From Candidatus Eremiobacterota bacterium (GTDB lineage: Bacteria; Vulcanimicrobiota; Vulcanimicrobiia; Vulcanimicrobiales; Vulcanimicrobiaceae), in NCBI GenBank assembly GCA_019235885.1, contig JAFAKB010000016.1, positions 1-64,000 on the forward strand: a stretch of 64,000 nt of DNA, read 5' to 3'. Below are positions 37,150 through 45,522 of this stretch, piece after piece. Positions within the stretch are counted from its first letter, which is position 1, and each line of letters opens with the position of its first letter. The position numbers and the translations under genes were made by a program. The notes under the pieces are model-generated. The model worked only from the letters and a program-made list of their open reading frames with translations. It was not told where the DNA came from and did no database searches.

Positions 37150-37535
37150 ACGTCCTGGAAAACGCGGTGCGCATCGTCGCCATCGTTAGCCTCATCGCTG
37201 CCGTTCCGCAGGCGAGCATCGCCAATATTGCTGCCGGCGGCTGCTACGAAGTCGGCCACGTCCCGTCATTGCCGCCGAAGACGAAGATTTTCGCAACGGC
37301 ACAGCTTGAACTGGAGACAACGGGTGCGGATGGGCGACGCATCGTCACGACAATTGCGCGGCCCTCGCTGCTCGTGGCGAAGACGCGGATACCCGAAACG
37401 GACGAGCTCGTCTTCGTCCCCGGCGATAAGGGAAGCACTCGGCTGCGCGCGCATCCGTTGGTGTGCGCGTATCCGGCTGATGCCGTGCTGCCGGCGGAGT
37501 TTGCGAGCCGGGCGGCGGATATCGTTATTCCGTAG
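37146..37535 (+). CDS. small exported protein of unknown function
   Basis: The ATG at 37146 overlaps the lipoprotein stop (ATGA); 129 residues. A signal peptide (about 1-28, AVRIVAIVSLIAAVPQASIA) is followed by a short beta-rich domain with two Cys (CYEVGH and VCAYPAD) that could form a disulphide. No family recognised. It is probably co-expressed with the preceding lipoprotein. Confidence 0.6.
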   Translation: MNVLENAVRIVAIVSLIAAVPQASIANIAAGGCYEVGHVPSLPPKTKIFATAQLELETTGADGRRIVTTIARPSLLVAKTRIPETDELVFVPGDKGSTRLRAHPLVCAYPADAVLPAEFASRAADIVIP

Positions 37536-37538
37536 CGG

Positions 37539-38324
37539 TCAGATTCCGGGCATCTTCATGACGCCGCCGAGGGAGCTGACGCGCGTGTAGCCCGCGGGGA
37601 CGCGGAACATCGCGTCGTCGGGTGTGTCGGGCTGCACGCTGGTGAGGTCGAGCTTCGCGGTGCCGCCGAACGCGGTCGGCGTCGCGGGGACGCTCTGGAA
37701 GGTGATCTGCAGCGGAAACTCGTCGAGGTCGTCGGCGAGCGCGAGCTGCGCGTGGTAGTTCTCGAGCGGCTTGCCGGTCTTCTGGCGCTTCAGCTGCACG
37801 TCGATGTTGGTCGCTGGGTGTCCGTTCACCGGTGAGTGGCCGACGAGCTGGATCGTCGCGCTCTGCACGTCGCGCAGCGTCGCCGCGATGCTGCTCATCG
37901 CGCTGAACGGATCGCCCGGCGCAGCGGCTGCGCTCGACGTCTGCGCCGGCGCGTTGCTGCGCGCCGGCGGGGTCTCGGTATAGTAGGTCTTGTTCGCGTT
38001 CGACCAGGCGGTCAGCGCGCCGTTCGCGCCGTCGTAGACGACGGTCACGCCGCCGGGGCCGATCAGCGTCGCGGCGAGCGCGCTCAGGTCGCCGCTCGCG
38101 CCCGGGAAGCCGAGCGAAAGCACGTCGAGCCGGTACTCTGCGCCCTTGTGGTACAGCGCGACGTTGCCGCCGACCGTCAGCGGCCGGCCCTGCACGTTGG
38201 CATTGACGACGAGGGTGCCGTTGGCGCGCAAACCGGGGAGCGGCGCGCTGCCGGCGGTCAGCGGCGCGGAGGCGAACAGAAGCGCCGCCGGGACGGCGAG
38301 CGAGGCAACTTTTCGAAGGTTCAT
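37539..38324 (-). CDS. exported LolA/outer-membrane-lipoprotein-sorting-like protein
   Basis: The 261-residue protein has a signal peptide (MNLRKVASLAVPAALLFASA) and a half-barrel pattern of alternating strands (TLVVNANVQGRPLTVGGNVA, YRLDVLSL, VTVVYDGANGALTAWSNANKTYY, TNIDVQLKRQKTGKPLENYH, FPLQITFQ) ending in FRVPAGYTRV, all resembling LolA/LppX-type lipid-binding proteins. An Ala/Ser/Pro-rich insert lies at about 120-140. It overlaps the upstream gene by 4 bases. Confidence 0.6.
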   Translation of the reverse strand: MNLRKVASLAVPAALLFASAPLTAGSAPLPGLRANGTLVVNANVQGRPLTVGGNVALYHKGAEYRLDVLSLGFPGASGDLSALAATLIGPGGVTVVYDGANGALTAWSNANKTYYTETPPARSNAPAQTSSAAAAPGDPFSAMSSIAATLRDVQSATIQLVGHSPVNGHPATNIDVQLKRQKTGKPLENYHAQLALADDLDEFPLQITFQSVPATPTAFGGTAKLDLTSVQPDTPDDAMFRVPAGYTRVSSLGGVMKMPGI

Positions 38325-39013
38325 CCTGTGTAGACGGTACCCGCGACCTGCGTCCCCAAATGCCGCGCGGTCAGGAACTCGACGATCGCCGCGTGCGCGA
38401 CCCGGCCGTCGCAGATCTGCGCCGCGCCCACGCCGCCGCGCACGCCGAGCGCCGCGGCGCGCACCGCCGCGCGCAGCGTCTCGGCAAGCGTGCGGTCTGC
38501 CGCCACGTCGAGCGCCTCGGCGGGGGTGAGCTGGTCGACGAGCTGTTTCGTCTTGGCGTCGATCACGCCGCCTTGCTCGTCGAAGAAGATCGCGCGCGCC
38601 GCGCCGACCGCGCTCGCCAGCGCCTGGGCGACCTCGTCGGCGCCGACCGCGACGTCGTTCCCGGCGAATCCGAACGCCAGCGGCTCGACCACCGGCACGT
38701 AGCCGGCGTCGAGCAGCGTGCGCAGCAGCCGCGGGGCGACGTTCCCGATCGACTCGCCGGCGCCGGCCGGGATCATCCCCGCGTCCGCGCCGGATAGGCC
38801 GACCGCCGCGTCGCCGCTGCGGTTCATCGTGCGGACGACCGCGCGCGCGGCGTCCTTCGAGGGCGCGACGACGACCGGCCGCATCCCGAGGTTGCCGAGG
38901 AAGACCAAGTCGCTGAAGAACGTCGCGCCGTCGGCCCCGAGCGTCGCCTCGTCGACGCGGATCACCATGGTGCGCCCGCTCAGATCCATCACGACCCCCT
39001 TGTTCCCGATCAA
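38321..39013 (-). CDS. amino-acid-kinase-fold protein, acetylglutamate-kinase-like
   Basis: The protein is 230 residues from the ATG at 39013, or 222 from the one at 38989 (MDLSGRTMVIRVDEAT). Features of ArgB-type kinases are seen: FFSDLVFLGNLGMRPVVV, the AGMIPAGAGESIGNVAPRLLRTLLDAGYVPVVEPLAFGFAGND region (given in parts) and a C-terminal DGRVAHAAIVEFLT. The glycine-rich ATP loop is weak and the substrate Gly-Gly stretch is missing, so it may be a regulatory or degenerate paralogue. No other arginine genes are nearby. Confidence 0.6.
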   Translation of the reverse strand: MIGNKGVVMDLSGRTMVIRVDEATLGADGATFFSDLVFLGNLGMRPVVVAPSKDAARAVVRTMNRSGDAAVGLSGADAGMIPAGAGESIGNVAPRLLRTLLDAGYVPVVEPLAFGFAGNDVAVGADEVAQALASAVGAARAIFFDEQGGVIDAKTKQLVDQLTPAEALDVAADRTLAETLRAAVRAAALGVRGGVGAAQICDGRVAHAAIVEFLTARHLGTQVAGTVYTG

Positions 39014-39101
39014 CGTCCTGATGACGTTATCGGTTCGTCAAGGAGCAAGCACCCAGGCCCGCCGTCAGTAGGCGGCTTCGGCCAGCGGCCGAAACGCGAA
39101 G

Positions 39102-39599
39102 CTAGTCGGCGAACTCCTCGACGTAGAAGACCTCGCCGTCGCCGGCCGAGACGACCGCGACGCCGAGGCGGTGCGGGTGTCCGTCCATGATGTTCTCGTA
39201 GTGACCGGGACTGCGAAGGAACGCCTGATTGGCCGCTTGCTCGTCGGCGTCGAAGGCCATGTTCTCCGCGGCGTAGCGGTAGCGGATCCCGGCGCTGCGG
39301 AGCCGGTCCTGGAACGTGATGCCGTTCGGGTCGGTGTGCCCGAAGTAGTGGCGCTGCGCCATCTGCTCGGCGACCTGCAGCGCGAAGCGCGAGAGCGAAC
39401 CGTCCTCGGCGAGCGCCGGCAGGCCCCGCTGCGCGCGCGCGGCGTTCACGTCGTTGAAGAGCGCACGCTCCTCACCCGCAACGATCATAGGCCGGTGCGG
39501 GCGGATGTACGAAATCTGAATACAATCTTCGTCGGACGCCGCTGCCGCTAGTGGAACGAGCGCAACGAGCGCCGCAAAAAAAGCGACGACCCGGGTCAT
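39102..39599 (-). CDS. secreted CAP/SCP-domain protein
   Basis: The 165-residue protein has a signal peptide (first ~21 residues) and the CAP core of bacterial YkwD-like proteins: LFNDVNAARAQRGLPALAED, QMAQRHYFGHTDPNGITFQD, YRYAAENMAF and SPGHYENIMDGHPHRLGVAV. The active-cavity His pair is present. The function of bacterial CAP proteins is not settled; cell-envelope location is likely. Confidence 0.88.
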   Translation of the reverse strand: MTRVVAFFAALVALVPLAAAASDEDCIQISYIRPHRPMIVAGEERALFNDVNAARAQRGLPALAEDGSLSRFALQVAEQMAQRHYFGHTDPNGITFQDRLRSAGIRYRYAAENMAFDADEQAANQAFLRSPGHYENIMDGHPHRLGVAVVSAGDGEVFYVEEFAD

Positions 39600-39625
39600 A
39601 CCTCAATTTTCGGACGGGTGCGGGG

Positions 39626-40201
39626 CTAGACTTTAGCGTTGACGGAATTCATGGCCTGCGTCACACCGCCGGTTAACCAAAGGTCAACACCGGTGATCGC
39701 GCGGTCGACGATCGCAGGGAGTTCCTTCATCTCGGTTTCTGAGAAATCGCCGAGAACGCGATCGATCGCATCTGGATCATGACCGCGGCCGATCCCTATC
39801 CGCAAGCGCGGAAAGCCCTGTCCGAAGACGTCAATCAGGGACTTTAGTCCGTTGTGCCCGCCGCTCGAACCGCTCGCTCGCATGCGCAGCGTCCCGAACG
39901 GCAGATCGAGATCGTCGACGACGACGAGAATGCGTTCGGGCGGTATCTTGTAGAACGTCGCGACGCTCTGCACGGGACGCCCGCTGAGATTCATGTACGA
40001 CTGGGGTTTCAGCAAGATCGCGTCGTGCGCGCGCGCGAGGGCGTACAGCGCCTCGCCTTTCTTCTGCCAGTCGCGCGGCCCGATACCCCAGCGGCGCGCC
40101 AGCTCGTCGACGACCATGAAGCCGGCGTTGTGGCGCGTGCCGGAATAGCGCGAGCCCGGATTTCCGAGCCCGGCGATGAGCGCCGGATTTCCGAGCCCCA
40201 C
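39626..40201 (-). CDS. pth: peptidyl-tRNA hydrolase
   Basis: The 191-residue protein has GLGNPGSRYSGTRHNAGFMVVD with the catalytic His, KPQSYMNLSG, VVVDDLDLPFG and RASGSSGGHNGLKSL. It frees tRNA from prematurely released peptidyl-tRNA. It starts at GTG with an odd N-terminus: GLGNPALIA then GLGNP again, from a 27-base direct repeat (16 identical bases at 40156-40171 and 40183-40198). It lies 27 bases downstream of rplY, the usual pairing. Confidence 0.95.
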   Translation of the reverse strand: MGLGNPALIAGLGNPGSRYSGTRHNAGFMVVDELARRWGIGPRDWQKKGEALYALARAHDAILLKPQSYMNLSGRPVQSVATFYKIPPERILVVVDDLDLPFGTLRMRASGSSGGHNGLKSLIDVFGQGFPRLRIGIGRGHDPDAIDRVLGDFSETEMKELPAIVDRAITGVDLWLTGGVTQAMNSVNAKV

Positions 40202-40228
40202 GACGAGTAGCGGTGCGCCGTTCGCGGA

Positions 40229-40867
40229 TTACTCGCCCTGCGGCGCCTCCGCGGGCGCTTCGGCCGGGAGCTCGGCCTCTTCGACGCCTTCGCCGACCGC
40301 CGCGCGCGTGATCTCGACGGAGACGACGACGGTGTCGGGCGGGGTGAGGAGCGTGAAACCCTTCGGCAGCGGGACTTGGCTCGCGGTGACGTGCGAGTGG
40401 ACGGTGAGCTCGTTGACGTCGACCGTGAGGTTGTCCGGAATCGACTGCGCCGGGCCTTTGATCTCAAGCGTGTGCGTGACGACGTCCATCACGCCGCCTT
40501 GGTCGCGCACGCCGATCGGATTGCCGACGGTCGCGACGGGGACGGTGGCGGAGATCGACTCGCCGCTCTTCACGCGCTGGAAGTCGACGCTCAGCGGCTT
40601 GCGCGTGATCGGGTGGGTGTCGATGCGGCGCAGCAGCACCGAGTCGCGCTTCTTGCCGATCGTCGCCTCGACGATGTGCGACTTGTGGCCGCCGAGAATG
40701 AGGTCCGCGAGCTGTTTGGCGTCGATCGCGACCGGCGTCGACTCGCCGTGGCCGTAGACCACGCCCGGAATCTTTCCGGCGCGGCGCAGCGCGTTCGCCT
40801 TCGTGGTCCCGTGCGCGGCGCGCGGCTCGAAGGTAAGGGTTGAAATCTTGTGCTTGTTGGTCGGCAT
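40229..40867 (-). CDS. rplY: 50S ribosomal protein L25/Ctc family, long form
   Basis: The 212-residue protein has the TL5/CTC arrangement: an N-terminal 5S-rRNA-binding barrel (ANALRRAGKIPGVVYGHGES, THPITRKPLSVDFQRV) and a C-terminal domain (IPDNLTVDVNELTVHSHVTA) with a Glu/Ala/Pro-rich tail. It lies between prs and pth, the conserved bacterial order. Confidence 0.95.
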   Translation of the reverse strand: MPTNKHKISTLTFEPRAAHGTTKANALRRAGKIPGVVYGHGESTPVAIDAKQLADLILGGHKSHIVEATIGKKRDSVLLRRIDTHPITRKPLSVDFQRVKSGESISATVPVATVGNPIGVRDQGGVMDVVTHTLEIKGPAQSIPDNLTVDVNELTVHSHVTASQVPLPKGFTLLTPPDTVVVSVEITRAAVGEGVEEAELPAEAPAEAPQGE

Positions 40868-40882
40868 GTTGATATGTGAACC

Positions 40883-41923
40883 TTAAACCGGGGCGGGGAC
40901 GGGGAGTTCGAGGGCGGCGGCAGCCGGTGCAGGAGGAGGTTCGCCGGGCGGCTCCGGGGACGGTTCCTCGGCGTTGAAGAGCTCGGAGACCGAGCGGTTC
41001 ATCGTGATGCGCTTGATGGCGTCGGCGAGGATCTGCGCGATGGTGAGGTGCTCGACCTTCGGGGACTCGGTGGCGCGCGGGATCGTGTTGGTCACGATCA
41101 CCTTCTTGATGTCGGAGTTCTCGAACTGCTTGATCGCGTCGCCCGCGAAGATGCCGTGCGTCGCGAGCGTGTAGACGTCGGTCGCGCCCTTCTTGCGCAG
41201 CGCCTCGGCGGCTTTCACGAGCGTCCCGCCCGTCGAGATCATGTCGTCGACCACGACGGCGATCTTGCGCTCGACGTCGCCGACGATGTGGGTGACCTCG
41301 GAGACGTCGGGCTCCGGCCGGCGCTTGATGATCACCGCGAGGTTCGACTTGAGCCGTTTGGCGAACAGCTCGGCGCGCGGCACGCCGCCGGCGTCCGGCG
41401 AGACGACGACGATCTTGTCGCCTTGCAGCCCCAGGTTCTTCAAGTGGTTGCAGAGCGTCGGCGCGGCCATCAGGTTGTCGACCGGGACGTCGAAGAAGCC
41501 CTGGATCTGCGCGGCGTGCAGGTCGAGCGTGACGATCCGCTCGGCGCCGGCCCGCTCGATCATGTTCGCGACCAGCTTGGCGGAGATCGGCTCGCGGCCT
41601 TTGGTCTTCTTGTCCTGCTTCGCGTAACCGTAGTACGGAATGACCGCGGTGATGCGGTTCGCCGAGGCGCGGCGGAGCGCGTCGATGATGAGCAGCAGCT
41701 CCATGATCGCGTCGTTCACGTTCGCGCCGTGGAGCGAGCGGCACAGCGATTGAACGACGAAGACCTCGGCCCCGCGGACGTTCTCGCGGATCTCGATGCG
41801 GACTTCTTCGTTCTTGAACCGGTCGACCAGCGCGTTCCCGACGCGGGTCTGCATCTTCTTGGCGATCTCCTCCGCCAACTGGCGGTTGGAGGTCCCGCTG
41901 AACAACAGGGGCGGCTGGACCAC
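40883..41923 (-). CDS. prs: ribose-phosphate pyrophosphokinase
   Basis: I chose the GTG at 41923 because AAGGAG lies 8 bases before it and the protein then begins VVQPPLLFSGTSNRQLAEEI as in the family; 346 residues. Catalytic and PRPP features are KQDKKTKGREPISAKLVANM, DLHAAQIQGFFDVPVDN and VVVDDMISTGGTLVKAA. It makes PRPP for nucleotides, His and Trp. The C-terminus carries an extra ~30-residue Pro/Glu/Ala tail not needed for catalysis. Confidence 0.95.
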   Translation of the reverse strand: MVQPPLLFSGTSNRQLAEEIAKKMQTRVGNALVDRFKNEEVRIEIRENVRGAEVFVVQSLCRSLHGANVNDAIMELLLIIDALRRASANRITAVIPYYGYAKQDKKTKGREPISAKLVANMIERAGAERIVTLDLHAAQIQGFFDVPVDNLMAAPTLCNHLKNLGLQGDKIVVVSPDAGGVPRAELFAKRLKSNLAVIIKRRPEPDVSEVTHIVGDVERKIAVVVDDMISTGGTLVKAAEALRKKGATDVYTLATHGIFAGDAIKQFENSDIKKVIVTNTIPRATESPKVEHLTIAQILADAIKRITMNRSVSELFNAEEPSPEPPGEPPPAPAAAALELPVPAPV

Positions 41924-42064
41924 GAACTCGACTCCTTCTGCCTCCGGACGGCGCCGCGGCACCAGGGGGAAGCGAGGCTACCTTGCGGCAAGCGCCCCCA
42001 AGTGTCCTGGCTTGGTAAAGGGCGGGCCTCAACTCGGGTGGGGGGAAGCGTGTCTTAGACCAGC

Positions 42065-44116
42065 ATGCCGAAATTCGAGCTCGTTTCGTCGTACCCGCTG
42101 GCCGGAGATCAGCCGAAGGCGACCCGGGCGCTCGCCGAGGGCGTGCTGCGGGGCGACCGCGCGCAGACGCTGCTCGGGGTGACGGGCTCGGGGAAGACGA
42201 TGGCGATGGCGCGGATCGTCGAGCTGGTCCAGAAGCCGACCCTGGTCCTGTGCCACAACAAGACGCTGGCCGCGCAGCTGTGCGCCGAGTTCCGCGAGTT
42301 CTTTCCGCACAACGCGGTCGAGTACTTCGTCTCGTACTTCGACTACTACCAGCCGGAAGCGTACATCGCGCACACCGATACCTACATCGCGAAGGACAGC
42401 TCGATCAACGACGAGATCGAGCGGCTCCGGCACTCGGCGACGCAGTCGCTGCTGACCCGGCGCGACACGCTGATCGTCGCCTCGGTCTCGTGCATCTACG
42501 GGCTCGGCTCGCCGTCGGACTACATCGAGATGTCCGCCGACATCAAGATCGGCCAGAGCATCGACCGCGACGAGTTCCTGCGCAAGCTGATCGGGATGCA
42601 GTACCGGCGCAACGACCTGAACCTGGTGCGCGGGACGTTCCGCGTGCGCGGCGACACGCTGGAGTTCGTCGGCGTCGAGGAGGAGCTCGTGCACCGGATC
42701 GAGTTCTTCGGCGACGAGATCGAGGCGATCAACGTCGTCAACCAGCTCACCGGCGAGTACGTCACCTCGAAGGACGAGCTGAAGATCTTCCCGGCCAAGC
42801 ACTACATCACGCCGGACGAGAAGCTGCGCCGCGCGATCGTCGAGATAGAAAACGAATTGGAAGAACGGCTGGCGTTCTTCAGGAGCCAGGGAAAGCTGCT
42901 CGAAGCGCAGCGGCTCGAGCAGCGCACGCGCTACGACTTGGACATGCTGCGCGAGGTCGGCTACTGCAACGGGGTCGAGAACTACAGCGCGCCGCTCTCG
43001 GGGCGTCTGCCGGGCTCGACGCCGTGGTGTCTGCTCGACTTCTTTCCGCAGGACTGGCTCTTGCTCGTCGACGAGTCGCACGTGACGCTCCCGCAGGTCC
43101 ACGCGATGTACGGCGGCGAGCGCGCGCGCAAGATCTCGCTGATCGAGCACGGGTTCCGGCTCCCCTCGGCGATGGACAACCGGCCGCTGAAGTACGAGGA
43201 GTTCGACGCGCACCTGAACCAGGTGATCTACGTCTCGGCGACGCCGGCGACGTACGAAGTCGGCAAGTCGACGCAGGTCGCGGAGATGATCATCCGGCCG
43301 ACCGGGCTCGTCGATCCCGAGGTCGAGGTCCGGCCGACGCGCCACCAGGTCGACGACTTGATGGACGAGATCCGCGCGCGGAGCGCCAAGGGCGAGCGCG
43401 TGCTGGTGACGACGCTGACGAAGAAGATGGCCGAGGACCTGACCGACTACCTGCTCGAGAACGGGATCAAGGTCCGCTACCTGCACAGCGAGGTCGAGAC
43501 GCTCGAGCGGATCGCGATCCTGCGCGATCTGCGCAAGGGCGAGTTCGACGTGCTGGTCGGGATCAATCTGCTGCGCGAAGGCCTCGACTTGCCGGAAGTC
43601 TCGCTGGTCGGGATCCTCGACGCCGACAAGGAAGGCTATCTGCGCTCGGGGACCTCGCTGATCCAGACGATCGGCCGCGCCGCCCGCAACGTCGAGGGCA
43701 AGGTGATCATGTACGCCGACGTCGTCACGGAGTCGATGGCGCGCGCGCTCGGCGAGACGAAACGCCGCCGCGAGATGCAGGTGGACTACAACCGCGAGCA
43801 CGGCATCGAGCCGAAGTCGATCCGCAAGGAAGTCCACGACATCCTGAGCCTGGTAGGCGGCGCCGAGGGCGGCGCGGACGCGGCGAACGCCGTGCGCGCC
43901 GAACACCTCCCCCGCGAGGTCGCCGAAGCGATGGCGAAAGAGATCGAGCGCAAGATGCGCGAGGCCGCCGCGAACCTGGAGTTCGAGAAAGCCGCCGCGC
44001 TGCGCGACGAGCTGGTCGCGCTACGCCGCCAGATCGGCGGCAACGAAAGCGTCCTCTTCCAAGGCAAAGCCCCGAAGATCTTCCAGCACGCCCTCAAAGA
44101 GCTGATCGGAACGTGA
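42065..44116 (+). CDS. uvrB: excinuclease ABC subunit B
   Basis: The 683-residue helicase-like protein has Walker A GVTGSGKT (about 38-45), the CHNKTLAAQL motif, the damage-probing beta-hairpin YFDYYQPEAYIAHTDTYI, DESHVTLPQV, the C-terminal helicase motifs GINLLREGLDLPEVSLV and QTIGRAARN, and a UVR domain (FEKAAALRDEL) for UvrC contact. It verifies lesions in nucleotide excision repair. Divergent from prs. Confidence 0.97.
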   Translation: MPKFELVSSYPLAGDQPKATRALAEGVLRGDRAQTLLGVTGSGKTMAMARIVELVQKPTLVLCHNKTLAAQLCAEFREFFPHNAVEYFVSYFDYYQPEAYIAHTDTYIAKDSSINDEIERLRHSATQSLLTRRDTLIVASVSCIYGLGSPSDYIEMSADIKIGQSIDRDEFLRKLIGMQYRRNDLNLVRGTFRVRGDTLEFVGVEEELVHRIEFFGDEIEAINVVNQLTGEYVTSKDELKIFPAKHYITPDEKLRRAIVEIENELEERLAFFRSQGKLLEAQRLEQRTRYDLDMLREVGYCNGVENYSAPLSGRLPGSTPWCLLDFFPQDWLLLVDESHVTLPQVHAMYGGERARKISLIEHGFRLPSAMDNRPLKYEEFDAHLNQVIYVSATPATYEVGKSTQVAEMIIRPTGLVDPEVEVRPTRHQVDDLMDEIRARSAKGERVLVTTLTKKMAEDLTDYLLENGIKVRYLHSEVETLERIAILRDLRKGEFDVLVGINLLREGLDLPEVSLVGILDADKEGYLRSGTSLIQTIGRAARNVEGKVIMYADVVTESMARALGETKRRREMQVDYNREHGIEPKSIRKEVHDILSLVGGAEGGADAANAVRAEHLPREVAEAMAKEIERKMREAAANLEFEKAAALRDELVALRRQIGGNESVLFQGKAPKIFQHALKELIGT

Positions 44117-44141
44117 AGCGAACCGCACGGGAATTGCATCG

Positions 44142-44810
44142 ATGTCGCTGAAATCGCCTGAGTCTGCGGCGTTCACGCCGCGGTTCGGCGGGCTCTATCG
44201 CAGCCTCGCGATCAACGTCGCGCTGCCGCTGATCGTCGTGCAGGTGCTCTTGCACCGCGGCGTCCCAGCGGTGACTGCGCTGGCGGTCGCGGCGATCTTT
44301 CCGTTCGCCGATGCGGTGGTCGGGCTGGCGCGAAAACGGCGCTTCGACCCGCTCGCCGTGCTGTCGCTGATCGCCATCGTCGGCGGCCTGGCTACCTCCG
44401 CGCTCTCCGGCAATCCGGCGTTCGCGGTCGCCAAGGAATCGGTGTTCACCTTCGTCTTCGGAATCGCGTTCTTGGCCTCGCTCGCCGCGAAGCGGCCGCT
44501 GATCTTTCAGCTTGGGCGCGAGTTCTCGACGGGCGGCGATCCGGCGCTCATGGCGATGTGGGACGCGCGCTGGGAGATTCCGGGATTCCGGCGCATCATT
44601 CGCCTGATCACCGCGGTGTGGGGCGCCGGACTCCTGCTGGAGGCATTTCTCCGCTTGATCGTCGCGTTCACGCTGCCGGTCGCGATCTCGACGATCGCTT
44701 CGCCGGTGCTCGGCATCGCGATGATCGGCGGCCTGATCGCCTGGACGCTCTTCTACATTCGCACGATCAGGCGCCGCGTCGCCGCCGCGCAAACCGCTTC
44801 GGCGGGATAA
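44142..44810 (+). CDS. VC0807-like integral membrane protein
   Basis: The 222-residue protein has about six membrane helices and the family pattern NVALPLIVVQVLL, FADAVVGLARKRRFDPLAVLSL, SGNPAFAVAKESVFTFVFGIAFLASLAAKRPLIFQLGREF (in parts). The function is unknown. It follows uvrB by 25 bases and may be co-transcribed. Confidence 0.75.
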   Translation: MSLKSPESAAFTPRFGGLYRSLAINVALPLIVVQVLLHRGVPAVTALAVAAIFPFADAVVGLARKRRFDPLAVLSLIAIVGGLATSALSGNPAFAVAKESVFTFVFGIAFLASLAAKRPLIFQLGREFSTGGDPALMAMWDARWEIPGFRRIIRLITAVWGAGLLLEAFLRLIVAFTLPVAISTIASPVLGIAMIGGLIAWTLFYIRTIRRRVAAAQTASAG

Positions 44811-44816
44811 CGGCCG

Positions 44817-45438
44817 CTACCGCATCCAGCGCCGGATCGACGCTGCGACTAGCCCGGGGTGATCGCACATCGGGAAGTGGTTGCCATTTGGGACGACAAC
44901 CTGCTCGGCAGCGGGGAATCGCCGGCGCCATTCAGCCTGGAAACGGAACGGGTCGTTCCGCTCGCCGAAGATCGTCAGCACCGGCACGTCGCGCAGCGCG
45001 GCGAGCGCCGTTTCGGGTGGCGGGGTTGGTCCTGGAGACGGCGTCGATTTTCCATCGACGCCTCCGCAGTCTACGCAGTCCGGCGGGTCGGTCCGACACG
45101 GTGCGCGCAGCGCCGACGGCCGGAGTGACGCGAAACTTCGGCGCTTGCGGTGGGACGAGCGCGACGTCGGCATGTCCGCCCGGCCAGAGGTGAATGACCG
45201 GAACTCTTCCGATTGCGACATCGACGCTCTGGAAGTGACCGGCGATCTGATAGTGGTAACCAGCGCGTAACTTCGCCTCGACCGCGGTTCGCATGGCGGC
45301 TTCGCGCGAAGCCTGCGGGGCACTGACGCGGGCCCCTGGCGAGATCGGAGCTATCGAGCTAGTACGCGAGCCTGTGCACCCGGAAGCGAGAGAGCAGATG
45401 GCGGCGAACGCCACGACTCTGCGATGAACACCCGTCAT
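44817..45438 (-). pseudogene. broken lipoprotein gene fused to the 3' end of an alpha/beta-hydrolase gene
   Basis: From the ATG at 45438 a lipoprotein signal (FAAICSLASGC lipobox) and ~90 residues are open. Near 45090-45105 the reading must shift one frame to continue as DPPDCVDCGGVDGKSTPSPG, the linker shared with the lipoprotein at 36541. That frame then runs straight into a hydrolase C-terminus, LRDVPVLTIFGERNDPFRFQ then VVVPNGNHFPMCDHPGLV, containing the acid and His of a triad but no nucleophile domain. Both a frameshift and a fusion mark it as a dead chimera. Confidence 0.6.
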
Positions 45439-45522
45439 TTTGACCTCCACCGAAGAGCGGCAGAGACTTGCTACAGTCGTATGCTAGCAGTGGCCGCATC
45501 CGGCGTCAATAGCGCTCCTGTA

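Noticed and set aside
42029..43906. A long leftward frame opposite uvrB
   Set aside because: uvrB is unmistakable on the other strand; the antisense frame has no family features.
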